A stretch of 64,000 bases of DNA from Nocardioides cynanchi (lineage in GTDB: Bacteria; Actinomycetota; Actinomycetes; Propionibacteriales; Nocardioidaceae). Positions 8,398-14,993 of this stretch are shown here, piece by piece. The first letter of the stretch is position 1; each line of letters starts with the position of its first letter. Under the pieces are notes generated by a model. The model was given only the letters and a program-made list of their open reading frames with translations. It ran no database searches and had not been told where the DNA came from. Position numbers and translations under genes: made by a program. The DNA lies in the NCBI RefSeq assembly GCF_008761635.1, contig NZ_CP044344.1, positions 992,001 through 1,056,000 of the forward strand, read 5' to 3'.

Positions 8398-8552
8398 TAG
8401 CCGGGGGCTCGACCCCAAGCGACCTCTCATGCCGATGAGCGTGCGGACTGTTCCGGCTAGGTCCACACTCGTCCACAGGGCGTGGAACGGATCAGTTCCT
8501 GGCCGCGTCACACGGGTGTGCGGATACTCACCGCCGCCGACGGGAGCAGGTC

Positions 8553-8948
8553 ATGAGGCGTGGCATAGCGACGGTCGCGATCGTGGCTTTCGTCTTAGGT
8601 CTCGTCGCCTTCGGCGCGGCCGTCGCGAAGCCTCGCCACGCATCGTCCGCTGCCCACCTGCCGAGCGGGTTCGCTAGCCAGATGCAGGACATGAACATCA
8701 CATATTCGGACGTAGCGGTTGTTAGCGACCAGGTCAGGTCGGCGGCCTTGCGCTCAGCCGCACGAGGGTCCTCGCCACTCACCGGTAAGGATGCGCGGGC
8801 TGTTGTAGTCCGAGTGACGTTCACCGACGACGGGTACCGCGACCACGGTCGGCGCATCTACGTCGATCGACCGGCCTTGATGTTGGTCTACCCCGACACG
8901 CCTATGGCCCTCAGCGGCCCCCCCCCGGGACGCCAAACGGCACCGTGA
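8553..8948 (+). CDS. Small exported protein of element 1, probably frame-disrupted at a 9-C run
   Basis: ATG at 8553 with GGAG 8 nt upstream. Signal peptide at residues 1-25 (MRRGIATVAIVAFVLGLVAF, then AKP). The frame as written stops at 8948 after SGPPPGRQTAP. The nine Cs at 8918-8926 precede this tail. With ten Cs the frame continues to the TGA at 9047-9049, giving a credible ending (GTPNGTVKSTLVDFIDPDSM and onward), so either the sequence has an indel or the tract switches the C-terminus. Not recognised as a coat protein. It occupies the same place in element 1 as the lipoprotein at 12696 in element 2. Confidence 0.65.
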   Translation: MRRGIATVAIVAFVLGLVAFGAAVAKPRHASSAAHLPSGFASQMQDMNITYSDVAVVSDQVRSAALRSAARGSSPLTGKDARAVVVRVTFTDDGYRDHGRRIYVDRPALMLVYPDTPMALSGPPPGRQTAP

Positions 8949-9089
8949 AGTCGACCCTTGTCGACTTCATTGACCCCGACTCCATGCAGGGCCTCCATGC
9001 CGTTTCGTTCGCTACCTCAACGCATGTCGACCAAACCACCGGGGAATGACAGAACGCACGCACATGCCGCTGCCCGCGCTTTCGACTGC

Positions 9090-9881
9090 TCAGGTCCAGA
9101 TGCGGGTGATCCAGGGCGAGTGTTCTCCGGTGGCCTCTGAGAGGGCTTTGAGTGACTGGACCTCGGCTCGGCGTACGCCGTCTGGGAAGAAGCCTCGGGA
9201 GAAGTGTCCGACGCGGCCGCCGTTGAGCCGGAGGGCGTCGTCAGCATCGGTCCGGTAGCCCTTGACGGCGTAGGTGGCGAAGCCCTTGCCGACGTAGGAG
9301 GAGAACTCTGCGCCGGACTTGATCCGGGCGTAGGTGAACCTGCCAGCGAACCCGGCTGACACGAGTCGTCGTCGGAGCCAGTCGAAGTCGATGCGGTGGC
9401 CGTCCTTGACGACGATGTGGGCGTGGGTCATCCCGTTGGCGCTGCCCTGCTCGACGTAGGTTCCGAACGCGCCCAGCGCGACCTGGTCGCGTCTCGCTGC
9501 CTGCCTGAGCACCCGAAGCCGGTCCTGTACCTCGGGCCACGGGAGATCGGCTCGGTGCAGGTCCGTGGTGGTGACTGTCAGCTCGTGCGTGGGTTCGATG
9601 TAGCGCACCGCCAAGGAGCGTCGCCAGGCGTTCACCCCGATGCAGTCCGGGCACCCGTTGCGCTGGCACCGCATCGGGCGAGTTTCGCCGGTCTCGACGT
9701 TGATCATCACCACGTCACCGACCTGGATGGGACGCGACATGCACGGCAGTCGGTTGAGCCACTGACGAGCCGTCGGCTCGTCTGTCGGCTCTGTGAGCGT
9801 TTGGTCTGTTAGGACAAGGAAAGGGCCGGCTTCGCCGGTCTCCCCCGTCGCCGCAGCGCCGTAGGCTTGTTCCGTCGTCAT
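9090..9881 (-). CDS. rep: HUH-type rolling-circle replication initiator (Rep) of element 1
   Basis: 263 aa from the ATG at 9881, with AGGGG 7 nt upstream; the longer frame runs into the leader hairpin. A Cys cluster (RCQRNGCPDC, 71-80) precedes the HUH motif THAHIVV (His153, His155), and the catalytic YxxK follows as SYVGKG (Tyr196, Lys199). These are the conserved RCR motifs 2 and 3. The N-terminus (MTTEQAY) matches that of the element 2 Rep (MPTVQAY), but the rest diverges. It should nick its own origin to start single-strand rolling-circle synthesis. Divergent from the HTH gene at 10139. Confidence 0.85.
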   Translation of the reverse strand: MTTEQAYGAAATGETGEAGPFLVLTDQTLTEPTDEPTARQWLNRLPCMSRPIQVGDVVMINVETGETRPMRCQRNGCPDCIGVNAWRRSLAVRYIEPTHELTVTTTDLHRADLPWPEVQDRLRVLRQAARRDQVALGAFGTYVEQGSANGMTHAHIVVKDGHRIDFDWLRRRLVSAGFAGRFTYARIKSGAEFSSYVGKGFATYAVKGYRTDADDALRLNGGRVGHFSRGFFPDGVRRAEVQSLKALSEATGEHSPWITRIWT

Positions 9882-9904
9882 CAGTAGCCCCTGATGTCGT
9901 CCAC

Positions 9905-9943
9905 GACCCCGAGGAGTTGACGCTCCTGCGGGGTCTCTTTTTT
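9905..9943 (+). terminator. Intrinsic terminator hairpin just upstream of rep (element 1), antisense orientation
   Basis: GACCCCGAGGAG (9905-9916) pairs with CTCCTGCGGGGTC (9923-9935) and is followed on the plus strand by TCTTTTTT. It ends plus-strand transcripts 24 bp before the rep start codon. Element 2 has an equivalent hairpin at 11657-11695 in the same place. A short antisense RNA across the rep leader, as in copy-number control of rolling-circle plasmids, is an inference. Confidence 0.65.
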
Positions 9944-10047
9944 CAGTTGAATTGACCCGGACATCGGGTCGCGTAGACGTACGTAAACACCGGGAGTCGG
10001 AATGTCGCCGGAAGGCGCGCCGATTGAGGCTTTTCTTGGACACGTTT

Positions 10048-10066
10048 GCTTGCAGCAGTTAGCAGG
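10048..10066. other. Conserved inverted repeat in the rep-HTH intergenic space (candidate double-strand origin), element 1
   Basis: GCTTGCAGCAGTTAGCAGG at 10048-10066 aligns with GCTTGCTGTTGTTAGCAGC at 11802-11820 in element 2, in otherwise diverged DNA. Flanking conserved blocks are AGGCGCGCCGA on the left and GTCAAT on the right. Position and structure fit a Rep nick site, but no nick position can be assigned. Confidence 0.4.
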
Positions 10067-10138
10067 CTTTGGCGCGTCAATCGGTATTGACCCGATCGCG
10101 TCGTTAGGTGTCCGCGGTGGGTGCCAATATCCGTTGAC

Positions 10139-10486
10139 GTGAGCACCGAAGAGGGCAGCCATGCGCGGCTGCGGACCCGCTGGGTGGTCGAGAACCTCGC
10201 CGGAACTCTGCGCGGCCCTCAGAGGCCGTTGGACGCCCTGCAGGAGGTGCGACACGCCCAAGAGGGGTTGGCAGAGGTACGCGATTTGTTGACCTGCGCT
10301 GCACGCCGCGACGGCGCTACCTGGGCCCAGATCGGACACGCCCTCGGCATCAGCCGGCAGGCCGTCCACCAGGCCGACCAGCGGCGCCGGCGCCACGAGC
10401 TCGAGCGGCAGGACGCCAGCGTGTGGCGCATGCCGATGCCGAGGCGGCGCCGTCGGTTCCGATGGTGGCGGAATCGGAGCGCGTAG
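10139..10486 (+). CDS. HTH DNA-binding protein of element 1
   Basis: 115 aa from the GTG at 10139; the GTTGACGTGAGCACCGAA start context is identical in element 2 (11893). The helix-turn-helix is GATWAQIGHALGISRQAVHQ (about residues 57-76), similar to sigma-region-4-like HTHs. The tail is very basic (RMPMPRRRRRFRWWRNR). Shared with element 2: GSHAR, GPQRPLD, RHAQE, ISRQA and WRMP blocks. Transcribed away from rep, it is a likely regulator of rep or of lysogeny; this role is inferred. Confidence 0.75.
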   Translation: MSTEEGSHARLRTRWVVENLAGTLRGPQRPLDALQEVRHAQEGLAEVRDLLTCAARRDGATWAQIGHALGISRQAVHQADQRRRRHELERQDASVWRMPMPRRRRRFRWWRNRSA

Positions 10487-11091
10487 GAGCCAGCGATGGT
10501 CCAGGCACCCGCGCGGCTCACTGATGGCGGGTGTGGGTGGCCTTGCGGCTTCCGGGGCCCCCTCACGGGCTCGCTGCGCTCCCCCGCGAGCCTCGGGGCC
10601 CCTCCAGCCACCCGAGAGAGGCCACCCACCCCCACCCGCCGCGCGGGCCGTGCAGGTGGTGGGGAGCAGCGCAGAAGAAGCAGGACGAACAGTCGTCAAC
10701 ATCGGGGGCGGATTCCCTCCGGTCAGGAGGTCCGCCATTCCTATTTTTGGACAGACCTCTCGGAGGCCGTCCGCCCATCACGCTCAACCCACGCTGGCTC
10801 TGTTCACAGACGAACAGGTTGACTCGCAACGAGCCTCGGCTCGGAGAGGCCCGTCGCCCGCGTCCTCACATCACTGACGGTTGCTACGCATTGCCGATAG
10901 ACCGGAGGAAGCGCCCGAGGGCTGCTCAGTCGCGACGGTACAGTCCCGCGCCGACACCGGCGGCGAGATCCGAGCGCGTGTCGCTGCCAGGGCCCGCCGT
11001 GCGTCCTCGGCGCTCCGCGCCGTCCGGGCGCGCGCCAGCCCCCGCCAGCGAGCCGCGCATCGTCTCCTCGACGTCCGGGGTCAGGTCCCGG
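10487..11091. other. 600-bp region without a convincing gene (element 1 right end)
   Basis: Open frames here have no ribosome sites and irregular codon use. The region holds the large hairpin at 10526-10641 and runs into the dif-like site at 11081-11108. In the circular form it would lie between the HTH gene and the exported-protein gene. Confidence 0.6.
10526..10641. repeat. Large GC-rich hairpin of element 1
   Basis: GGCGGGTGTGGGTGGCC at 10526-10542 pairs with the reverse complement at 10621-10641, apart from a 4-nt bulge. Inside, GGGGCCCC arms and GGGCTCGC/GCGAGCC arms pair again. Such a structure in single-stranded DNA could be a single-strand origin or packaging signal. Element 2 has a shorter counterpart at 12507-12569. 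Confidence 0.6.
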
Positions 11092-11108
11092 TGTCAGTTA
11101 TCGGCGAA
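11081..11108 (-). other. dif-like site 2 (XerC arm and centre conserved, XerD arm degenerate)
   Basis: Minus strand: TTCGCCGATAA, CTGACA, then CCGGGACCTGA instead of a XerD arm. The XerC arm and centre are identical to dif. This is the product expected if XerC-mediated recombination joined the right end of element 1 to the XerC-arm side of element 2. Confidence 0.75.
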
Positions 11109-11635
11109 TCTGCCAGGCGTGGGAAGGGGGGTGTTGGGTTGCACCCTTCCGGGTGACGCGACTCAAAACCTACCCCCGTGTTACAGGTCGGGGGCTCGGC
11201 AGCCGCGTAGACGGCCAGGTGAAGGTGCGGGACGCCTCGACGCTGCCACTCCACGACCCAGTGCCACCGGAGCAGCCCAGCCCGCCTCAGACGCTGCTGC
11301 AGGACCTTCACGAGCCGTGTCCAGTCCTCAGAGGTCGGAGGGCAGTCCAGCAGTGTCAGTGTGACCGCCGCGCCGATGCCGTCGAGCTGCGTGGTGTCGA
11401 CCGACCGGAGCCAGGCCGTGTGCCGGCGCACCGTGCCGGCCGACCAGCCGGTGACCTCACCGCGTTTGGCCGGCGCGTGAGCGCAGCACAGGACGCGGGA
11501 GCCCGTCAGACACTCGCAGCCTTCACGGTGGCAGCACCCCGGGCCCAGGTAGACCACTGAGCCCCGTTGGCATGGCTCCCGGCCTCCGGCCCATCCCAGG
11601 GTGAGCCCGTTCTCGTACGCTTGAACTGTCGGCAT
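11081..11635 (-). CDS. rep: Rep of element 2, N-terminal half (gene interrupted by integration)
   Basis: 184 aa as integrated; the first 181 codons (to 11093) are element-derived. ATG at 11635. Paired cysteines (CCHREGCEC, VLCC) precede the HUH motif PHLHLAVY (His137, His139). The frame crosses the 93-bp repeat and the dif core, then stops at once (TGT and stop) in element 1 DNA, so the catalytic tyrosine is missing. Joining the dif cores at 11092 and 14015 continues the same frame into 13494-14015, giving a 354-aa Rep with both motifs. Confidence 0.8.
   Translation of the reverse strand: MPTVQAYENGLTLGWAGGREPCQRGSVVYLGPGCCHREGCECLTGSRVLCCAHAPAKRGEVTGWSAGTVRRHTAWLRSVDTTQLDGIGAAVTLTLLDCPPTSEDWTRLVKVLQQRLRRAGLLRWHWVVEWQRRGVPHLHLAVYAAAEPPTCNTGVGFESRHPEGCNPTPPFPRLADSPITDTGT
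11092..11184. repeat. 93-bp direct repeat, copy 2 (attachment arm of element 2)
   Basis: Identical to 8305-8397. In this copy the minus strand is open and in frame with rep, encoding the stretch from about NTGVGF to PITD. The GGGAAGGG octamer is at 11121-11128. Confidence 0.9.
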
Positions 11636-11656
11636 CAGCGAACACCTGATCCGTCC

Positions 11657-11695
11657 AAGCCCCGAGCGGTTGCAGCCGCGTCGGGGCTTCTTCTT
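11657..11695 (+). terminator. Intrinsic terminator hairpin just upstream of rep (element 2), antisense orientation
   Basis: AAGCCCCGA (11657-11665) pairs with TCGGGGCTT (11681-11689), with an inner GCGG/CCGC stem, followed by CTTCTTT on the plus strand. It is 21 bp from the rep start codon, matching the placement in element 1. Confidence 0.6.
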
Positions 11696-11801
11696 TGGTT
11701 GTCACCAGCACCCGGTCGGGAGCCGTGTGCTGATATGTGACTACTAATCAAGAAGGTGGTCCCGGCAGGCGCGCCGACGACGGCCCCGAAAGAATGCAAA
11801 T

Positions 11802-11820
11802 GCTTGCTGTTGTTAGCAGC
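11802..11820. other. Conserved inverted repeat in the rep-HTH intergenic space (candidate double-strand origin), element 2
   Basis: Counterpart of 10048-10066. TGCT and AGCA arms flank TGCTGTTGTT. It lies upstream of the HTH start, in the DNA that a longer alternative HTH frame (from 11737) would translate; its conservation as DNA argues for the shorter HTH start. Confidence 0.4.
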
Positions 11821-11892
11821 GTTATCACCGTCAATAGTCGTTGTCGCCGAACCGGTCCCAGGAATGGTCAGACGGTGGCAACCTGCGTTGAC

Positions 11893-12246
11893 GTGAGCAC
11901 CGAAACCGGCAGCCATGCCCGGTGGCTGATGGGCCGAGCCGCCGCAGACCTCGACCACGCCAGGTCCGGCCCACAACGCCCCCTGGACCACCTCAAGGCC
12001 GCACGACACGCCCAAGAGCGCATCCACGACGCAATCGGGCTCCTGGTGCTGGCCGCCCGCGACGAGGGCCACAGTTGGGGCCAGATCGGCACCGCCCTGC
12101 AGATCAGCCGACAGGCCGCCCGTCAAGCGCAGCTGCGACGCGACCAGGTCGACCGGCAGCGCCAAGAAGACCGACAGTGGCGGATGCCCAGCAAGCAGCG
12201 ACCACGACGACTGAGATGGTTGAGGAGTCGGCTCAAAGCCGGATGA
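11893..12246 (+). CDS. HTH DNA-binding protein of element 2
   Basis: 117 aa from the GTG at 11893, homologous over its length to the element 1 protein. HTH at GHSWGQIGTALQISRQAARQ (about 59-78); basic C-terminus (RMPSKQRPRRLRWLRSR). Divergent from rep. Likely repressor or accessory replication factor of the element (inferred). Confidence 0.75.
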   Translation: MSTETGSHARWLMGRAAADLDHARSGPQRPLDHLKAARHAQERIHDAIGLLVLAARDEGHSWGQIGTALQISRQAARQAQLRRDQVDRQRQEDRQWRMPSKQRPRRLRWLRSRLKAG

Positions 12247-12695
12247 GCAGAACACGGGACGACGGCCTTCCGGACGCACGGGAGTGGACTGCTTCCCGTG
12301 CAGAAGACCTAGTTGTGCGTCCGCTCGATGCGGCCTACCTCTGCCTTCCGCCGCACCTGCACCCGGGCTGGACGACTCTCAGGTCAGTCCCGGGCCTCTC
12401 GTATATGTCATCGGCCGGGCTCTCCCCGGTCCCTTCGAAAGCCCCCTCAGGATGCCAGAGCCCACCGACCGCATCCCGGGACCAACGCCCTGCGTGTCTC
12501 ACCACCGGGGCCGGGCGCGCCGCTCATCGCTCCCCCAACCGCGCTCCTCCGTCGCGCGCCCGGGGCCCCTGCGACCCGAGAGCCCAGCAGCACCCCCGGC
12601 CCCTCCCAGACGCGCACGGACAGCGGCATGAGCGGACGCTTCGCGGAACTCACTCGAAGCGGCGACCGTCACAATGGTCGATGAGGGGGTTTCCG
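12247..12695. other. 450-bp region without a convincing gene (element 2)
   Basis: Lies between the HTH and lipoprotein genes and contains the hairpin at 12507-12569. Proline/arginine-rich open frames here are typical of non-coding GC-rich DNA. Confidence 0.55.
12507..12569. repeat. GC-rich hairpin of element 2
   Basis: GGGGCCGGGCGCGC (12507-12520) pairs with GCGCGCCCGGGGCCCC (12554-12569). The loop carries CGCTCCCCC, as does the element 1 hairpin loop, so the two are probably related structures. Confidence 0.5.
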
Positions 12696-13037
12696 ATGCA
12701 GACGCTTGTTCTTCTCTCCGTGCTGGCGCTGGCGGTCTCCTGCTCGGCTGACGACAGAAGCGCGACACCCGAAACGTCCGTGAGCATCACTGTGAAGCGG
12801 GACGTGGTGATGCAGGTCGGCAACCTCATCCAGAAGGAACTAGCGCCTGGTGACATGGTTGAGGCCCTGTGCATCGCCCCGCCGCCGGATGGCTACCCGG
12901 GACCAGTCGTCAAGGTGCGTTCGGGTTCCACGGTCGGGTACGCGACCGTGGAAGCCGACGGGTTGCACTACTTCGATACGTCAGCGGCCGAGTTGCAAGA
13001 ACGCCTACCCGACTGCGGTCCCACAGGACTTACGTAG
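12696..13037 (+). CDS. Small lipoprotein of element 2
   Basis: 113 aa. GAGGGGG lies about 8 nt before the ATG. Signal peptide MQTLVLLSVLALAVS with Cys16 as lipidated residue (LAVSC), then an acidic/polar mature part with two further cysteines (ALCIAPPP, LPDCGP). No known family recognised. Same position as the exported protein in element 1; a surface role such as superinfection exclusion is only speculation. Confidence 0.65.
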   Translation: MQTLVLLSVLALAVSCSADDRSATPETSVSITVKRDVVMQVGNLIQKELAPGDMVEALCIAPPPDGYPGPVVKVRSGSTVGYATVEADGLHYFDTSAAELQERLPDCGPTGLT

Positions 13038-13069
13038 CCATCCGCTCATCGGCATGTGAGTGCGTTGGC

Positions 13070-13237
13070 TCAGGTCTGGAGCCAGTCGCGTCGACAGCCG
13101 GGGCAGACCTCGCCGTAGAGCCGTTCGGGCCACACCCGTTCCAGGCAGATCCGGCACGGTTGCGGTAGGCAGCGCCAGGCGTGCCGCGCGCTTCGCTTGC
13201 CGCGGCCCGCCTGGCGCTGCCTGACCGGATCCGTCAC
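13070..13237 (-). CDS. Small Cys-rich protein, 55 aa (element 2 rep operon)
   Basis: The GTG at 13237 overlaps the previous stop (GTGA). Product VTDPVRQRQAGRGKRSARHA, then a four-cysteine ribbon (CLPQPCRICLE...CPGCRRD). Probably binds zinc. Third gene of the reconstituted rep operon. Function unknown. Confidence 0.55.
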   Translation of the reverse strand: MTDPVRQRQAGRGKRSARHAWRCLPQPCRICLERVWPERLYGEVCPGCRRDWLQT

Positions 13238-13497
13238 GGTCCGACCTCGAGCGGGCCGAAGACGCCGACTTCCCCACAGTCGAGGCACCGCCACGCGTCG
13301 AGCTCGAGCAGCCCAGGCCCGGCACCCATGCCGACACCCTGCGCGACCTGGATCAACCAGTCGTCGGCGTCCTGGTGCGCATCGACCAGGCGGGCGACTT
13401 CGTCACCGACGCTCCCCCAGCCCAACTGCCCAGAGCCGCAGACCGTGCACGTGCTGCGGAACAGCCGCGCGAAGCCCACCCCATCGAAGCCGTTCAC
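13234..13497 (-). CDS. Small Cys-rich protein, 87 aa (element 2 rep operon)
   Basis: The GTG at 13497 overlaps the rep stop codon (GTGA), indicating translational coupling. Two CxxC pairs (CTVCGSG near residue 17 and CLDCGEV near residue 76) flank a helical middle, a treble-clef/zinc-ribbon arrangement. Function unknown; possibly a replication accessory protein. Confidence 0.6.
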   Translation of the reverse strand: MNGFDGVGFARLFRSTCTVCGSGQLGWGSVGDEVARLVDAHQDADDWLIQVAQGVGMGAGPGLLELDAWRCLDCGEVGVFGPLEVGP

Positions 13498-14015
13498 GCC
13501 ATCACTCCGTCCCATCCGGCCGCGAGCGCGAGCCCCACGGCGATCTCCTGGCTTCCCCATTCCGACACTCCCCGGCACGCGCCCAGCACCCGATCCGATG
13601 ACTTGAGCATGCCCCGCAGGTACGACACCCGGTCCCACTCACCGGCAGCCTTGACCATCTGTCCGGCCCGCTCATGGCTGATCGCCTTCGCCCGAGCATC
13701 CGCAATCGCGTATCGCCTCACCAGCCGCCGGAACCGATGCCCCTGCTGAGTCGTCAGGTCCATCTGCAACGGAGCCACTACCGGCCACCCGCTGCTCTTG
13801 CCCCACAGTCGGCCGGTCCGCTCCCAACCTGCAGGCTTGCCCTGGCGCTGGTAGTGCCGCACCCCACGCGCTGCGTGCTTGGACAGGTACTTCAGCCAGC
13901 CCACCGGCCCGGTGATCGGCGTGACCTGCTGCCCCCTCAACCCCGGCTGATACTCCGAGGCGATCTCCCGCCACTGCCCCACCACCCACCAGCCGACGGC
14001 CGACGCAGCGGAACT
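13494..14015 (-). CDS. rep: Rep of element 2, C-terminal half (gene interrupted by integration)
   Basis: 173 codons plus stop, without its own start signal; a GTG at 13985 exists but has no ribosome site. It carries GPVGWLKYLSKHAARGVRHY, the RCR motif 3 with YxxK (Tyr224 and Lys227 of the joined protein), typical of actinobacterial plasmid/phage Reps. It lacks the HUH motif, which is on the other half at 11093-11635. Codon phase matches that half exactly when the two dif cores are joined. Confidence 0.8.
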   Translation of the reverse strand, partial: SSAASAVGWWVVGQWREIASEYQPGLRGQQVTPITGPVGWLKYLSKHAARGVRHYQRQGKPAGWERTGRLWGKSSGWPVVAPLQMDLTTQQGHRFRRLVRRYAIADARAKAISHERAGQMVKAAGEWDRVSYLRGMLKSSDRVLGACRGVSEWGSQEIAVGLALAAGWDGVMA

Positions 14016-14031
14016 GTCAGTTATCGGCGAG
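14004..14031 (-). other. dif-like site 3
   Basis: Minus strand: ACTCGCCGATAA (XerC arm), CTGACA (centre), GTTCCGCTGCG (degenerate XerD arm). It ends element 2. The XerC-arm side belongs to whatever lay there before element 2 arrived. Confidence 0.7.
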
Positions 14032-14705
14032 TTGGGCGCAGCCTGACGGTACGGCTCTCATATGCCGATGTGAGTCCAGGGTCACGGCTGTAGCGAAGGC
14101 GGCGAAGATGCCCGGATCATCACAACGGCGAAGTCCGACCTGGGGCGATCCGCCGTCATGATGTCACGCGAGGAGCGCTTCGGTCAGGGTGCCCGCCCGG
14201 TGTCAATCGAGGTGATCGACGAAGGGACTTTGGTCCTTATCGGGACCCCTCCCCCGGCTGATAACTTCACCGGTGGGTGTGGATAGACGCCTGGTTCAGA
14301 CGCCGAGGCCGGCAAGGCATCGGCGGCAGCCATCACCGCTCCGTGAAATCCACCGGAGTCGAGCATGCGCCAGGCTTACGCAGCCAGCAGTTCCACTCTG
14401 ATGACGAGTGACACGGCGCGCGTGTATGGACAGGTGCCACTCCTCGTGCCGACGCGAGCCCTCAATCGGGGGGTGGGGACTCGCGTCGGCCGCACCACTG
14501 GACAGGGTGAACTCTGATGGACCGGCTTTTGGCTCCGCAGATCAGCGACAGCGCCGCGTCCCGAGCCCGCGGGGAGATCGCAGACCGCGACACCTGCCGG
14601 AACGAGCTGTCATCGCTTACGGGATTGCCGCGCTCTCAGCCAGGTGTTGGTGCAGATGCAGGGACCCGGTTGTTGCCCGCCAACGCCTTCGGCGCCTATA
14701 ACGCG
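14032..14705. other. Region with no confident gene; holds a DosR-like box
   Basis: About 670 bp. GGGACTTTGGTCC at 14224-14236 resembles the DosR/DevR box core (GGGACTTTNGTCCC). An 18-bp sequence GGGTGTGGATAGACGCCT at 14275-14292 recurs at 16820-16837. A longer start for the next gene (ATG at 14517) is possible but has a weak ribosome site and lower third-position GC. Confidence 0.5.
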
Positions 14706-14993
14706 ATGACGACTTCCCCTGTCGAAGCAACCCTCGACTCTGGGTGGTGGGCTACCGGGAGCACGCGTGTAGAACCCGGCACTCCTGGGCAGCAGGATCG
14801 ACAGACGCTGTCGGATCCTGCTCCCCGTCGCCTGGCCGCGAAAACGGTGTCAATGGGCATTGCCGTCTTGATGGCGTGGGGGATCGTTACCGGCCTGATC
14901 GCCGGGCTTGTCCTGGTGCATCTGCTTGGCTGGCTGGGTATGCCGGTGGATATGGGGACTGGGTCCCTATTGAAAAGTGCGTTCTGGCTATGA
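14706..14993 (+). CDS. Small single-pass membrane protein
   Basis: 95 aa if started at the ATG 14706; a start at 14517 would give 158 aa. One strong transmembrane helix near the C-terminus (MGIAVLMAWGIVTGLIAGLV). The stop overlaps the next start (ATGA), so the pair is translationally coupled. Codon use is less GC-biased than in the flanking chromosome, suggesting acquired DNA. Not recognised. Confidence 0.45.
   Translation: MTTSPVEATLDSGWWATGSTRVEPGTPGQQDRQTLSDPAPRRLAAKTVSMGIAVLMAWGIVTGLIAGLVLVHLLGWLGMPVDMGTGSLLKSAFWL

Larger units (their letters stand above)
8305..11091. mobile_element. Element 1: 2.79-kb Xer-integrated rolling-circle element
   Basis: Bounded by dif (8294-8321) and a second dif-like core (11092-11108). 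Contents: exported protein (8553), HUH Rep (9090-9881), divergent HTH protein (10139), GC-rich hairpin region (10526-10641). No integrase, coat or morphogenesis gene is present, so integration must rely on host XerC/XerD. Whether it is a satellite phage, a minimal filamentous-phage relative or a rolling-circle plasmid is unresolved. Confidence 0.75.
11092..14014. mobile_element. Element 2: 2.92-kb Xer-integrated rolling-circle element with permuted rep
   Basis: Bounded by dif-like cores at 11092 and 14015. Left to right: rep 5' half (minus), HTH gene (plus), GC-rich hairpin, lipoprotein gene (plus), two small Cys-rich genes and the rep 3' half (minus). Read as a circle, rep is whole and the two small genes follow it with GTGA overlaps. 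The gene order then matches element 1. Confidence 0.8.

Noticed and set aside
8255..8476. 73-codon minus-strand frame across dif
   Set aside because: It is only the open reading of the 93-bp repeat plus flanks; no start signal.
8553..8948. Filamentous-phage major coat protein
   Set aside because: It has a signal peptide but no second hydrophobic membrane segment, and the mature part is too long.
11737..11892. N-terminal extension of the element 2 HTH protein
   Set aside because: The DNA is conserved with element 1 as non-coding sequence, and the GTG at 11893 has the same context as in element 1.
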